Assembly (NCBI GenBank): GCA_003246895.1
Contig: QKCL01000022.1
Span: forward strand, 1 to 64,000
DNA: 64,000 nucleotides
Source of the DNA: Spirochaetota bacterium
GTDB taxonomy: Bacteria; Spirochaetota; UBA4802; UBA5550
Direction: 5' to 3'
The position numbers were made by a program, and so were the translations under genes. Of the stretch, positions 27,509 to 37,632 are shown in pieces. The notes under the pieces were generated by a model, which was not told the origin of the DNA, made no database searches, and saw nothing but the letters and a program-made list of their open reading frames with translations. The first letter of the stretch is position 1; each line of letters begins with the position of its first letter.

Positions 27509-28288
27509 TTGGAGTACTTTGTACAGAATTTTCAGGCATTTTTTCTGGTTTTTGTCCGCATTAATGCAATGGTGGTTATAGCTCCGTTTTTTTCAAGCGG
27601 AATGATCCCATTCAGGTTAAAGGCCCTGATGTCATTTTTGTTTACTCTTGTGATATTTCCGGTACTCGGGACAGGTACAATTGAGGTTCCATCATCCATG
27701 GGCAGTTATTATCTCCTTGTGATACAGGAAATTATCATTGGTGTTCTCATCGGTTTTCTCATGACAATAATATTTGCGGCATTTCAGCTTGCAGGCCAGT
27801 TTTTCGCGGTTCAGATAGGTTTCGGTATGACAGAGGTAATAGACCCTCTTGCACAGGTCTCCATTCCTCTCATAGGGCAGTTGAAAAACCTTATCGGAAT
27901 ACTTGTCTTTCTCACAATCAACGGGCATCATTTTCTTATTGATGCGGTGTACAGGTCTTTTCAGTTCGCTCCGATGTTTTCCGCCTCAAGGGGGGCAACG
28001 GGCGGTATAATGAAGTATATAGTTTATTCTTTCAGCGGAATGTTCATCGTGGCGCTTAAAATATCTCTGCCCGTTGTTGCTACTATTTTTCTGGTTTCTG
28101 TCAGCATGGGGATTCTTGCAAAGGTGGCTCCCCAGATGAATATAATGATGCTTGGTTTTCCTTTGAAAATCATAATAGCCTTTGCTGTTCTTGTCCTTAT
28201 AACCCCTCTTGTTATCAGAATAATGAGGGTTGCTCTGGAAAGAAGTTTTGAATTTATAAACGGGGTACTTGTAAATTGGCCGGCATAA
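27509..28288 (+). CDS. fliR: Flagellar export gate protein FliR
   Basis: FliR is the multi-span gate subunit that partners FliP and FliQ. The 259-aa product has six or so membrane helices, the start FQAFFLVFVRINAMVVIAPFF, the central AGQFFAVQIGFGMTEVIDPL and the PQMNIMMLGFPLKI motif. Start is TTG with GGAGGG close upstream. The end overlaps flhB by 13 bases. Confidence 0.95.
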   Translation: MEYFVQNFQAFFLVFVRINAMVVIAPFFSSGMIPFRLKALMSFLFTLVIFPVLGTGTIEVPSSMGSYYLLVIQEIIIGVLIGFLMTIIFAAFQLAGQFFAVQIGFGMTEVIDPLAQVSIPLIGQLKNLIGILVFLTINGHHFLIDAVYRSFQFAPMFSASRGATGGIMKYIVYSFSGMFIVALKISLPVVATIFLVSVSMGILAKVAPQMNIMMLGFPLKIIIAFAVLVLITPLVIRIMRVALERSFEFINGVLVNWPA

Positions 28289-29445
28289 ATGACATGCTTG
28301 ATTATCTCTATACCGGAAACGAAGCGCTCCTTGCGGGGGACTTTTGTTTTGACCTTCAGCTTTTTGCAGCGGAAGATGAGGGGCGTACCGAAGAACCGAC
28401 CGAGAAAAAGATCCGTGAGGCAAGGGAAAAGGGGCAGATCGCAAAAACCCAGGAACTTCCCCAGTCAATTGTTGTTATATCGGGGTGCCTTGTCCTCTTT
28501 GTTTTCAGTTCATGGATATATGATTCATGCGCGGCTATCATGAAGTACTATTTAACATCATTTGCAGGAAGGGAAATAACGGAGAAGACTATCAGGATTG
28601 AGCTTCTGATGATGATTCTTGAAATGGCAAAGATTCTCTTCCCAATTTTTATTGCTGCAAATATAGGAGCAATTATAGGAGAGGTTGCACAGGTGGGGTT
28701 CCAATTCTCCTCCCATCCTTTAAAAATGGACTGGAGCAAGATAAAATTTGACCCTGCAACAATGATTAAAAAGGTCTTTTTTTCCAAACAGGTTGCCATG
28801 AACCTTTTTAAATCGATATTCAAGGTTTTGGTAATCGGCTTTGTTTCTTATCTGATAATATCTTCGGATTTTGACAGTTTAATGAAGACCGCGGACCTTT
28901 CAATTGCAATGTCACTTAAGATGGTGCTTGTGAGTGCATTCAAGATAGTGATATGGAGTTCGGTCTTTCTCCTGATTCTATCGATCCCGGATTATATTTT
29001 TCAGAAGAAGGAATTCATTGAATCTCTAAAGATGACAAAGCAGGAGATAAAAGAAGAGCTGAAGGAAACAATGGGGGATCCATATATCAGGGCCAGAATG
29101 CGTGAAATGCAGCGTGATATAGTTATGAGAAATATGATCAATGAGGTTCCCAAGGCGGATGTAATTGTTACGAACCCGACACACTTTGCCGTAGCGCTGA
29201 AATATGACAGAGAAACAATGGAAGCTCCCACGGTAATTGCGAAGGGTGTTGACAGTATGGCCCTCCGGATCCGGGAAATCGCAAGGGAGAACGGCATTGA
29301 AATGATAGAGAACAGGCCTCTTGCCCAGGAACTTTACAGGCGTCTTGAGGTAGGAGACATAATTCCTGAAGACCTCTTTCAGGCAGTTACATTTATATAT
29401 GTTGAACTGTACAGAAGGGAAAACAAACTTAAACAGGCAATATGA
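28276..29445 (+). CDS. flhB: Flagellar export switch protein FlhB
   Basis: FlhB controls the switch from rod/hook to filament export. The 389-aa product has the EEPTEKKIREAREKGQIAKT start segment, four membrane helices and the autocleavage site NPTH in the C-terminal cytoplasmic domain (VIVTNPTHFAVALKYD). Start is TTG at 28276, with an in-frame ATG at 28291 as an alternative; the first 35 residues are longer than usual. Confidence 0.95.
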   Translation: MAGINDMLDYLYTGNEALLAGDFCFDLQLFAAEDEGRTEEPTEKKIREAREKGQIAKTQELPQSIVVISGCLVLFVFSSWIYDSCAAIMKYYLTSFAGREITEKTIRIELLMMILEMAKILFPIFIAANIGAIIGEVAQVGFQFSSHPLKMDWSKIKFDPATMIKKVFFSKQVAMNLFKSIFKVLVIGFVSYLIISSDFDSLMKTADLSIAMSLKMVLVSAFKIVIWSSVFLLILSIPDYIFQKKEFIESLKMTKQEIKEELKETMGDPYIRARMREMQRDIVMRNMINEVPKADVIVTNPTHFAVALKYDRETMEAPTVIAKGVDSMALRIREIARENGIEMIENRPLAQELYRRLEVGDIIPEDLFQAVTFIYVELYRRENKLKQAI

Positions 29446-29456
29446 GGATTAACTAG

Positions 29457-31550
29457 ATGGCTCAGACTAAAACAATTTCATTATTCCCCGGCAACAGGGC
29501 CTGGATGCAGAAGGGCGATATTCTCATGGGGATTGGTGTAATCTCGGTTATAATGATGCTTGTTATCCCTCTGCCCACATTCCTGCTGGATTTCCTCATG
29601 GCAGTGAGCATAATGATCGGCCTTCTTATTCTCATGATAGTAATGTTTGTTTCAAGGTCCTTTGACTTTTCAGTCTTCCCGTCCCTGCTGTTGATTTCAA
29701 CGGTATTCAGGCTGGCCCTGAATGTCTCCTCCACCAGGCTCATTCTTCTGAATGGTGCCTCCTTTGATGGAAAAATTATCCGTACATTCGGTGATTTTGT
29801 AGTGGGAGGTAATTATGTAGTCGGTTTCATTGTATTTGTTATCCTCATAGCGGTTCAGTTCATTGTAATTACAAAGGGTGCAACAAGAACAGCTGAAGTT
29901 GCAGCGAGATTTACACTGGATGCAATGCCCGGTAAACAGATGAGTATCGACGCCGACGTATCAAGCGGAATTATTACAGAGGAAGAGGCAAAGATCAGGC
30001 GTGCCGAAATTCGTCAGGAGGCTGACTTTTACGGAGCCATGGATGGTGCCTCGAAATTTGTTCAGGGGGATGTAAAGGTCAGCATTGTCATTACTCTTAT
30101 AAATCTTATCGGAGGGTTTGTTGTCGGTATGGTTCAGAGAGGGGAGTCTTTTGATGTTGCTTTAAGAACCTATTCTCTATTAAGTATTGGAGACGGCCTT
30201 GTGGGACAGATCCCCTCACTTTTGATAACAACAGCAACAGGTATTATTGTAACACGGGCAGTTTCCAAAGATAAAGACCTTGGTGCACAGCTTGGCGCAC
30301 AGCTCGGGCAGCATCCAAGGGCTCTTTATATTACCGCAGGAGCTCTTGGCGCTTCGGTTCTGATTCCAGGATTCCCTAAAATACCGATGATTCTAATTTC
30401 AGCCGGACTTGCCGGACTTGGATATGTACTTACACAGACACAGGAAGAGGAGAAGGAACAGCTTGAGGCTGAAGCCAAGGAGGCGGCAGTTAAGGATTCA
30501 AAACCGGAATCTGTTCTTCCTCTCATACAGGTTGATCCCCTTGAGGTAGAGATTGGTTATAATCTGATTCCGCTTGTTGATCCGGAACAGGGTGGAACTC
30601 TCCTTGATCGGATTACAAACATAAGAAGGAGAAGCGCCCTTGACATGGGGCTCATAGTTCCGCCCATAAGAATTCGGGATAATATGGAACTTGAGCCTGA
30701 AATGTATTCGATTCTTATTAAGGGAGTTGATGTAGGACGTGGGATGCTGCAGGTCGGAAAACTCATGGCAATGGACTCAGGCGGAGTTGAAGACAAAATT
30801 GAAGGGCAGGAATTTATAGAGCCTGTTTTTAATCTGAACGCTATCTGGATAGATCCTGAAAACAGGGATATTGCAGAGAGCCGGGGATATACTGTTGTAG
30901 ACTGTCCTACAATCGTTGCAACACACCTTACTGAACTGATAAAGAGACATGCCGACGAAATTCTAGGAAGAGAGGAAGTTCAGAAGCTTGTAGATAATAT
31001 TAAGGATGATTATCCTGCAGTAGTTAAAGAAATAAACGAGAAAATGAAGCTGGGAGAGATTCAGAGAGTGCTTCAGAATCTTCTGAGGGAAAGGGTTTCA
31101 ATCAGGAATATGGTTACAATCCTTGAGACGCTTGCAACATATTGTGACCATACAAAAGATGCGGGCATGCTTACAGAATTTGTAAGGCTTGCTCTGGCAA
31201 GACAGATAACAGGTAAATTCGTTTCAGGAGACAATAATCTTTCTGTAATTACCGTGGATCCTGAAATAGAAAATGCAATTATTTCGTCCATCAGGGATGA
31301 TTCACTGGAAGGCCGTGTGGTAAATATGGATCCTGAGACACACGGCATTATTGTTCAGTCACTTCTTGAAGGAAGTCAGAGGGCATCAAATATGGGGCAT
31401 ACCCCGATATTTCTTGTGTCGCCTCAGATAAGGAGTGTTCTATTCGCAATGCTTGAAAGAGAAATTACTGCGCCAGTTGTGCTGGCTTATAATGAAATTT
31501 CGGCAAATGTAAGGGTCAATGTAGTAGCATCTGCTATGGTAGGGAAATAG
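29457..31550 (+). CDS. flhA: Flagellar export protein FlhA
   Basis: FlhA is the nine-subunit export platform that docks chaperone-substrate complexes. The 697-aa product has eight N-terminal membrane helices, the FHIPEP-type loop (ARFTLDAMPGKQMSIDADVSSG) and a C-terminal cytoplasmic domain with DCPTIVATHLTELIK and the HTKD segment. It is full-length. The next gene flhF is 48 bases away. Confidence 0.97.
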   Translation: MAQTKTISLFPGNRAWMQKGDILMGIGVISVIMMLVIPLPTFLLDFLMAVSIMIGLLILMIVMFVSRSFDFSVFPSLLLISTVFRLALNVSSTRLILLNGASFDGKIIRTFGDFVVGGNYVVGFIVFVILIAVQFIVITKGATRTAEVAARFTLDAMPGKQMSIDADVSSGIITEEEAKIRRAEIRQEADFYGAMDGASKFVQGDVKVSIVITLINLIGGFVVGMVQRGESFDVALRTYSLLSIGDGLVGQIPSLLITTATGIIVTRAVSKDKDLGAQLGAQLGQHPRALYITAGALGASVLIPGFPKIPMILISAGLAGLGYVLTQTQEEEKEQLEAEAKEAAVKDSKPESVLPLIQVDPLEVEIGYNLIPLVDPEQGGTLLDRITNIRRRSALDMGLIVPPIRIRDNMELEPEMYSILIKGVDVGRGMLQVGKLMAMDSGGVEDKIEGQEFIEPVFNLNAIWIDPENRDIAESRGYTVVDCPTIVATHLTELIKRHADEILGREEVQKLVDNIKDDYPAVVKEINEKMKLGEIQRVLQNLLRERVSIRNMVTILETLATYCDHTKDAGMLTEFVRLALARQITGKFVSGDNNLSVITVDPEIENAIISSIRDDSLEGRVVNMDPETHGIIVQSLLEGSQRASNMGHTPIFLVSPQIRSVLFAMLEREITAPVVLAYNEISANVRVNVVASAMVGK

Positions 31551-31598
31551 CAGTTTTAATATAGAGATTCAGTTAAATTAAATATCAGAGGAGTTGTT

Positions 31599-32954
31599 AT
31601 GAAATATCTAAAAATAACAGCAGAAAATTATACCGAAGCCATGAAAAAACTCAGAAAAGAGCATGGAGATGAAGCAATTCCCATAAGTCATAAGTACATA
31701 AAGCAGGGTGGGCTTTTTAACTCAAAGCTATTTGGTAAAGAGGTGGTGGAGCTTACTGCTGCCGTTAAGGATATAAAAACAGGTATCGCATCTAAGCTTA
31801 GAAAGACAAGTGTTGATTACACTGTGGATGATGAAACTGTTGTGAAGCGGGAACAATCTCCTCTTGGAAAGGTTCAGGATATAATTGAAAGAGTCTCTGC
31901 GAAAAATGATGACATGAGTCTTGACGGTATAAACAGAACGATCAGGGATATGAACAAAAAGTTTTCAGATGTCAGAAAGACTGAGGAAATAAATACAGGG
32001 GTACAGGCGGAGATCTCTGCAGGCAGAGCAAAAAATGAAGATAACCGCGGAGATATTATAACCGGCATTGAAAAAGAAGTAAGTGAAATAAAAGATGCAT
32101 TAAACAGACTTATAGCCAGGGAAGGTTCCGTTGATTCGGCTAAAAACAGTGACAGTTCAGGAGAAAAGGGTATCCTGGGAGCATATCAGGAGATGCTTAT
32201 TGATAATGATTTTGAACCGGAAGACTGCGATATGATAATACGGGAAGTAAAACGTACATCTTCTTCTGATGATCTCAAAGACAAGTTCCGTATAGAAAAA
32301 AATCTGAAGGAGCTTCTGAAGAGCAGGATCGTTACAACCGGTCCCATCCGAAAGGGGAACAGAAAAAAAATTATCATGTTTGTTGGGCCCACGGGTGTCG
32401 GAAAAACAACAACACTTGCAAAACTTGGAGCAATTCATTCCCTCCGTGAAGGTGAAAGTGTAAGTTTTATTACAATTGATACCTATAGAATTGCAGCTAC
32501 AGAACAGCTGAAGAAGTATGCAGAAATCATGAGAATCCCAATTCATGTAGTGAGCGATCAGAAAAGCTTCAGGGAAACTGTGAACAGGGAAAAATCTGAT
32601 TTGATTCTGGTTGATACATCTGGAAGAAGCCATACTAATGAACTGAAGATTTCCGAAATAAAGAGTTTTGCAGACAGCGTTGATTACGACCTGGAAAAGG
32701 TACTTTGTGTAAGTGCAAATACAAAGAAAGGGGATCTTAAAAAGATATTTGAAGCATTCAATATAATGCAGTTTGACAGTGTAATAATAACAAAGGTTGA
32801 TGAAAGTTCTTTTGTTGGGAATGTAATAAATGTTGCCGATAAATATAATAAGCCTATTTCTTATTATACTGATGGGCAGGAAGTTCCAAATAATATTCAT
32901 GTTGCGGAACCCGATGGTATTGTGAATATGATGATAAGGGATGCAGCAGAATAG
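31599..32954 (+). CDS. flhF: Flagellar placement GTPase FlhF
   Basis: FlhF is an SRP-type GTPase that positions flagella at the poles. The 451-aa product starts MKYLKITAENYTEAMKKLRKEHG, has a low-complexity B domain (about 60-190), and an SRP-like GTPase domain with G1 VGPTGVGKTTTLAKLGA, DTYRIAATEQLKKYAEIM, DTSGRS and ITKVDES. The partner flhG follows after 17 bases. Confidence 0.96.
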   Translation: MKYLKITAENYTEAMKKLRKEHGDEAIPISHKYIKQGGLFNSKLFGKEVVELTAAVKDIKTGIASKLRKTSVDYTVDDETVVKREQSPLGKVQDIIERVSAKNDDMSLDGINRTIRDMNKKFSDVRKTEEINTGVQAEISAGRAKNEDNRGDIITGIEKEVSEIKDALNRLIAREGSVDSAKNSDSSGEKGILGAYQEMLIDNDFEPEDCDMIIREVKRTSSSDDLKDKFRIEKNLKELLKSRIVTTGPIRKGNRKKIIMFVGPTGVGKTTTLAKLGAIHSLREGESVSFITIDTYRIAATEQLKKYAEIMRIPIHVVSDQKSFRETVNREKSDLILVDTSGRSHTNELKISEIKSFADSVDYDLEKVLCVSANTKKGDLKKIFEAFNIMQFDSVIITKVDESSFVGNVINVADKYNKPISYYTDGQEVPNNIHVAEPDGIVNMMIRDAAE

Positions 32955-32971
32955 AGATCGGAGGTTGTCAA

Positions 32972-33847
32972 TTGGATCAGGCGGCTAATTTAAGAAAACT
33001 TGTATTGGAAACAAAACCTGAAGAAGCGTCAAATACAAGGGTCATGGTGGTTACAAGCGGGAAAGGGGGAGTCGGAAAAACCAGCCTTTCCGTGAGTCTT
33101 GCAATAGCCCTTGCTCAGGATGGAAAATCTGTCACCCTGGTGGATGCGGATCTTGGACTTGCCAATATTAATGTTATTCTCGGGATCATTCCCAAATATA
33201 ATCTTTATCATGTCATTAAGGGGAAGAAGAAACTCAATGATATAATAATTGATGTTCCTGAGGGGATAAAAATTATTGCAGGGGCTTCAGGATTTCATCA
33301 GCTTGCTAATCTGGACCAAAAGCAGAGGGAAGGGTTCATTAGCTCAATGTCTGAACTGTCAAAAGATGATTTTCTGATAATTGATACAGGGGCGGGTGTT
33401 TCCCAGAATGTTCTGAGTTTTGTGATGGCAGCAAACGAAATAATTGTTGTAACAACACCGGAACCCACTGCAATAACCGATGCTTATGGTATTATTAAGG
33501 CAATTGCAGCCCAGAACATTGAAAAATCCATAAAACTGATAGTAAACAGGGCTCAGTCTGTAGCAGAGGGTAAAAGAGTAGCTCAAAGAGTGATTAATAT
33601 TGCCGGTCAGTTTCTGAATATAAAAGTGGAAAGCCTCGGCTTTGTTTATGAGGATATCTATGTACCGAAATCAGTGAGAAATCAGAAACCATTTATTGTG
33701 GGGTATCCTAATTCAAAATCATCGGGATGTGTGAAGATGATAGCAAACAGAATAAACAACAAAGAAGCCGGAGCCATAAAGGAAGGGGGGATTGGCTCAT
33801 TTTTAAGAAATCTCCTTGGCCATGATAAATTGGAAATGGATGAATAG
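32972..33847 (+). CDS. flhG: MinD-like ATPase FlhG (FleN/YlxH)
   Basis: FlhG limits flagellar number and stimulates FlhF GTP hydrolysis. The 291-aa product has the short N-terminal activator stretch (DQAANLRKLV), a deviant Walker A (SGKGGVGKTSLSV), DADLGLANINVILG, and IDTGAGVS as Walker B. The start is TTG with CGGAGG upstream. Confidence 0.95.
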   Translation: MDQAANLRKLVLETKPEEASNTRVMVVTSGKGGVGKTSLSVSLAIALAQDGKSVTLVDADLGLANINVILGIIPKYNLYHVIKGKKKLNDIIIDVPEGIKIIAGASGFHQLANLDQKQREGFISSMSELSKDDFLIIDTGAGVSQNVLSFVMAANEIIVVTTPEPTAITDAYGIIKAIAAQNIEKSIKLIVNRAQSVAEGKRVAQRVINIAGQFLNIKVESLGFVYEDIYVPKSVRNQKPFIVGYPNSKSSGCVKMIANRINNKEAGAIKEGGIGSFLRNLLGHDKLEMDE

Positions 33848-33906
33848 AAAAAGGCTTGATTTGTTTTTGACTATAATTTAGTAATAAAAGTGGAGTTTTT
33901 ATCGAT

Positions 33907-34449
33907 ATGTCACAGCTAAGTGGTTTAAGCATTGAGTATCGTTCCGGGTTATTTCTGGGGCTTGTGGCTCTTGTCTTGTCGTTTGTGACTGGATTATTGT
34001 CAGGTATTGGTTTTACAGTTATTTTGATAAGAAGTCTTATCATGGTTCCCGCTTTTATTGCAGTAGGATATGGAGCAATGATTGTTTTAAAGAAGTATGT
34101 TCCTGAATTATATGATGTATTATCAAGCATGAAGAAAGAATATGCATCAGAGATCGAAGAAACAGGTGCAGGAATCTACGGCTCAGACGATGAAACTTAT
34201 GACAGCTCAGGCGACATAAATTCGTATGATGGAGATGAGGGGTATTCGGAAAAAGAGGGGGATAATTTCGACAGGCTCAATACGATAAATGATTCAGGGC
34301 TTGATGATGAATTCTCCGGGGATGCAGTGAACACATCTGCAGGTAAAATGGGGAAGCATGTTGTTGTCAATGAAAGTCAGTTTAAGGGCTATGAGCCTTC
34401 TTTAATGGCTGAGGCTGTTAGGACCATGATGAGTAAAGATAAAGACTAA
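33907..34449 (+). CDS. Motility-operon membrane protein of unknown function, 180 aa
   Basis: The protein has two N-terminal membrane helices (about 12-35 and 38-62), then an acidic, low-complexity cytoplasmic tail ([13 protein letters not shown]...), and a conserved-looking end ([23 protein letters not shown]). The position between flhG and fliA, in the same direction, points to a motility role. No family is recognised with certainty; a similar gene occupies this position in other spirochaetes as far as I recall. Confidence 0.7.
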   Translation: MSQLSGLSIEYRSGLFLGLVALVLSFVTGLLSGIGFTVILIRSLIMVPAFIAVGYGAMIVLKKYVPELYDVLSSMKKEYASEIEETGAGIYGSDDETYDSSGDINSYDGDEGYSEKEGDNFDRLNTINDSGLDDEFSGDAVNTSAGKMGKHVVVNESQFKGYEPSLMAEAVRTMMSKDKD

Positions 34450-34468
34450 TATTTTCCGGGAAGAGTTT

Positions 34469-35269
34469 ATGAACAATAAAAAGTTTAAAGAATATGACGC
34501 CATTGATGAAGAGAAACTCTGGGAAAAGTTTAATAAAACTGAAGAACAGGGGATAAGGGATTATTTTGTTTTGAAATATGCTCCGCTGGTGAAATATGTA
34601 GCCGGTAAGGTTTCCATGGGCATGCCTCAGAATATTGAATTTGACGACCTTGTTTCCTATGGTATATTCGGTCTTATGGACGCAATCGGCAAATTTGATC
34701 CTGCCAGAGGTATTAAGTTTAAAACTTATGCCATGACCAGGATCAGGGGTGCGATTTTTGATGAATTAAGATCCATTGACTGGATACCGAGGTCCATAAG
34801 GCAGAAAGCCAAACAGATTGAACAGGTGATTTCTGAGCTGGAAAATAAACTTGGGAGAACCGTTGAGGATGAGGAGATTGCCAAGGAACTGGGGGTTTCA
34901 AGTGAGGAATTCCAGTCTCTCCTTCATAAACTGAGCGGAACATCCATGCTTTCCCTGAATGATATATGGTATCTGGGTGATGACAATGATGAGCTTTCAA
35001 TCCTTGAAACTCTTGAGGCTCCTGAGAATATGAATCCCGATGTCCTCGTTGAAAAAGAGGAGATCAAGGACTATATCATAGATGCTATAAAAAAACTCCC
35101 CGATAAAGAGAAGAAGGTAATAGTACTGTATTACTATGAAGATTTAACCCTCAAGGAAATAGGTGAGGTGCTTGAAGTAACTGAAAGCAGGGTTTCACAA
35201 CTCCACACGAAGGCCATTATGAGACTCAGGGGCAGACTGGGCCGGATAAAATCAAATATTGTGGGTTAA
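34469..35269 (+). CDS. fliA: Sigma factor FliA (sigma-28)
   Basis: FliA directs transcription of late flagellar genes. The 266-aa product has region 2 ([22 protein letters not shown], then [18 protein letters not shown]), region 3 ([14 protein letters not shown]) and region 4 with the helix-turn-helix ([29 protein letters not shown]). It is inhibited by FlgM, encoded at 46471. The stop is one base before the fapA start. Confidence 0.96.
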   Translation: MNNKKFKEYDAIDEEKLWEKFNKTEEQGIRDYFVLKYAPLVKYVAGKVSMGMPQNIEFDDLVSYGIFGLMDAIGKFDPARGIKFKTYAMTRIRGAIFDELRSIDWIPRSIRQKAKQIEQVISELENKLGRTVEDEEIAKELGVSSEEFQSLLHKLSGTSMLSLNDIWYLGDDNDELSILETLEAPENMNPDVLVEKEEIKDYIIDAIKKLPDKEKKVIVLYYYEDLTLKEIGEVLEVTESRVSQLHTKAIMRLRGRLGRIKSNIVG

Positions 35270-35270
35270 T

Positions 35271-37259
35271 ATGTCTACTTTAAAGGATTTATTGCTCGAT
35301 TTTGATGATTCCTATGATGAAGGGGACGGGTCAGTTGAAGTATTTGCTGATTCGGTAAGACAGGCCCTGGAACTTGCTGCTCAGGAACTTAATGTAGACA
35401 TTTATTCTCTCGATTATGAAATACTTGAAAAGGGAACAAAGGGATTTTTCGGCATAGGAAGGCAGCCTTACAGAATTGTGGTGACACCACTGAATATTGG
35501 AACAGAAAGTGAGGCGGATACCGATCTTGATGAACTTGATATTAAACTGTCAGGAGCTACCGCCGGGGGACTTAAGGCTTCAACTGATCGTGATTTTAAC
35601 GGGTCGTTTAAAATAAGAACTACAAAAACAGGTGTATGGCTTTCCGTGACTGCTCCTTCCGGCGGCAAAAAAGTTGCAGCCGACGAAGTGGAAAATGCAT
35701 GTTATTCCATGAGACTTGATGCTTTTGATACAAAAGCTGTTAGGGATGCTGTTGCAGCAGCAACCGGTGAAAAGGTGAGAATAGCTGACTGGAAACCGAA
35801 CCTGAACTATGACGGAACCATGAGGGTGGAGATCGCTGAGGATGAAATGAAGGCCTATGTGTATTTTACCGTACCCAAGTACACAGGACGTCATATGGAT
35901 TACGATGATGTTGTCGAGGGTCTGAGAAATTCCGGTGTAGTTTCAGGAATCAGAAATGATGATATAAATAATTTTCTTGATGAGATGACTTATACACGGC
36001 CATTACTGGCAGCTGAAGGCCAGCAGCCAAGGAATGGCAATGATGCATATATTGACTTTAAGGTCAGAGTCGACAAGTCCAAAATCAAGTTTGAGGAGGA
36101 CGATTCAGGGAAGGTCGATTTCAGAAACCTCGAACTTCTTGAAAATGTTGTCGTCGGCCAGCTTCTTGCAGTGAAAGTTCCGGCAGGCCAGGGGATTCCC
36201 GGAAGAACCATTACCAACAGGGTTCTGCCTGCTCGCAGCGGGAAGGATACTGCAGTTAAATTCGGCAAGGGAACTATCCTTTCAGAAGACGGTACGGAAC
36301 TTACTGCGGAAATAAACGGACAGGTCGTTTACAAGGCCGGCAGAATTACTGTTGAGCCTGTATATATTGTTACCGGAGATGTTTCGCTTGAAACCGGTAA
36401 TATAGTTTTTCTCGGATCAGTAATTGTTCAGGGCAGCGTGCAGGATAATTTTGAGGTAAAAGCTGCCGGAAATATTGAGGTTAAGGGAACTGTTCAGAAG
36501 GCATATCTGGAATCTGAAGGGGATATTGTTGTACATCAGGGAATATCAGGAAAGGATGAAGCCAAGGTCGAGTCCACAGGCGGATCCGTTTTTGCGAAGT
36601 TTATACAGAATTCAAATATTGTAGCAGAGAAAAATGTAATTGTACCGGAAGGTGTCCTTCATTCGAGAGTTGATGCAGGAGAGAGAATTTATTCAATCGG
36701 GCGCAGGGCCAAGATCGCAGGTGGAGTAATAAGAGCTGGAGATGAGGTTAATGCACGGTTCCTTGGCGCGGAAGGCGGTACAAAAACTGTAATCAGGGTC
36801 GGAGTGAACCCAAAAATACTTCAGCAGCTGGATGAGCTTGTGCAGATGAAGACTGAAATGGATGATGAACTCAAGACCCTCCGGCTGGACCTTAAGACGC
36901 TGGAAACCCAGAAGAGAAACAGCGGAGGACTCAGCGAAGAGAAGGAGAAACTTCTTTCGGATATGTCTTCAAGGGAAAGCAAACTCTCTGAACGTTATGG
37001 CGAAATAGCAGCAGAAGTTGATGAGCTGAATACATATATTGAAATGCTTGAACATAAAGGAAAGATCTGTGCTGAAAAGGTTGCCTATCCCGGTGTTGAG
37101 GTATATATTAAAGATAAGGATTTCATGGTAAGAGATGAATATAATCATGTCAAGTTCAGCCTGGAGGGAGGGGAAATATATATTTCTGATTATGAACCTC
37201 CGGCACAGCTTGAAGGAACTCAGAGAATTTCTACGCTGGTAGCAAGTAGAAGAAGGTGA
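35271..37259 (+). CDS. FapA/DUF342 family protein with N-terminal Jag-like domain
   Basis: The 662-aa product begins with a Jag-N-type domain (SVEVFADSVRQALELAAQELN, EKGTKGFFGIGRQPYRI), followed by the FapA domain with repeated beta strands (SVIVQGSVQDNFEVKAAGNIEVKG, VSLETGNIVF). A coiled-coil C-terminus (about 520-600, EKLLSDMSSRESKLSERY) follows. FapA-type proteins are common in motility and sporulation operons, and their precise role is unclear. ATG 35271 is preferred over an upstream TTG. Confidence 0.85.
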   Translation: MSTLKDLLLDFDDSYDEGDGSVEVFADSVRQALELAAQELNVDIYSLDYEILEKGTKGFFGIGRQPYRIVVTPLNIGTESEADTDLDELDIKLSGATAGGLKASTDRDFNGSFKIRTTKTGVWLSVTAPSGGKKVAADEVENACYSMRLDAFDTKAVRDAVAAATGEKVRIADWKPNLNYDGTMRVEIAEDEMKAYVYFTVPKYTGRHMDYDDVVEGLRNSGVVSGIRNDDINNFLDEMTYTRPLLAAEGQQPRNGNDAYIDFKVRVDKSKIKFEEDDSGKVDFRNLELLENVVVGQLLAVKVPAGQGIPGRTITNRVLPARSGKDTAVKFGKGTILSEDGTELTAEINGQVVYKAGRITVEPVYIVTGDVSLETGNIVFLGSVIVQGSVQDNFEVKAAGNIEVKGTVQKAYLESEGDIVVHQGISGKDEAKVESTGGSVFAKFIQNSNIVAEKNVIVPEGVLHSRVDAGERIYSIGRRAKIAGGVIRAGDEVNARFLGAEGGTKTVIRVGVNPKILQQLDELVQMKTEMDDELKTLRLDLKTLETQKRNSGGLSEEKEKLLSDMSSRESKLSERYGEIAAEVDELNTYIEMLEHKGKICAEKVAYPGVEVYIKDKDFMVRDEYNHVKFSLEGGEIYISDYEPPAQLEGTQRISTLVASRRR

Positions 37260-37272
37260 GCAGGGTAAATTC

Positions 37273-37590
37273 ATGAGTATAAAGCCCATTGATATTCAGA
37301 CAAACATAGGGCAGATTCATGAAGTTAGCAGAACTGAACTGGCTAAGCAGGGAGCTTTGGCTGAACAGCAGAATATACTTGATAAGGAAGCAGCGGATAA
37401 GTCAAATCTGAAAAAATCACGCCTTGATGAAACAGAGAAGGGTGAAAAAACATCAATCAGGGATGAAGACAAAAAAAAGGATTCTCGCGGCAAAAATGAA
37501 CGCGAAAAGAAAAGTGAGAATGAAGCTGAAAGGAAAAAAGAGCTGCTTCATGATGAAAGAATGGGTAATCTGATTGATGTATTCAAGTAA
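37273..37590 (+). CDS. Highly charged motility-operon protein, 105 aa
   Basis: The product starts MSIKPIDIQTNIGQIHEVSRTELAKQG and then becomes a Lys/Glu/Asp-rich stretch (EREKKSENEAERKKELLHDE). It is probably mostly disordered or a coiled coil. It ends HDERMGNLIDVFK. It lies 13 bases after fapA in the same operon. A function cannot be assigned from sequence. Confidence 0.6.
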   Translation: MSIKPIDIQTNIGQIHEVSRTELAKQGALAEQQNILDKEAADKSNLKKSRLDETEKGEKTSIRDEDKKKDSRGKNEREKKSENEAERKKELLHDERMGNLIDVFK

Positions 37591-37605
37591 TTAAAAAAGT
37601 TAAAT

Positions 37606-37617
37606 ATGTGACATAAT
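37606..37617 (+). promoter_or_regulatory. ATGTGACATAAT motif before the SwrB-like gene
   Basis: This 12-base motif matches the motifs near fliL and fliO (ATGNNACATAAT). It lies 15 bases before the ATG at 37633. No matching -35 is clear, so a role as a promoter is uncertain. Confidence 0.35.
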
Positions 37618-37632
37618 AATCAGGATATTGTA

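Noticed and set aside
32829-32850. Exact GCCGATAA (sigma-28 -10) within flhF
   Set aside because: It is coding sequence with no TAAA at the right spacing.
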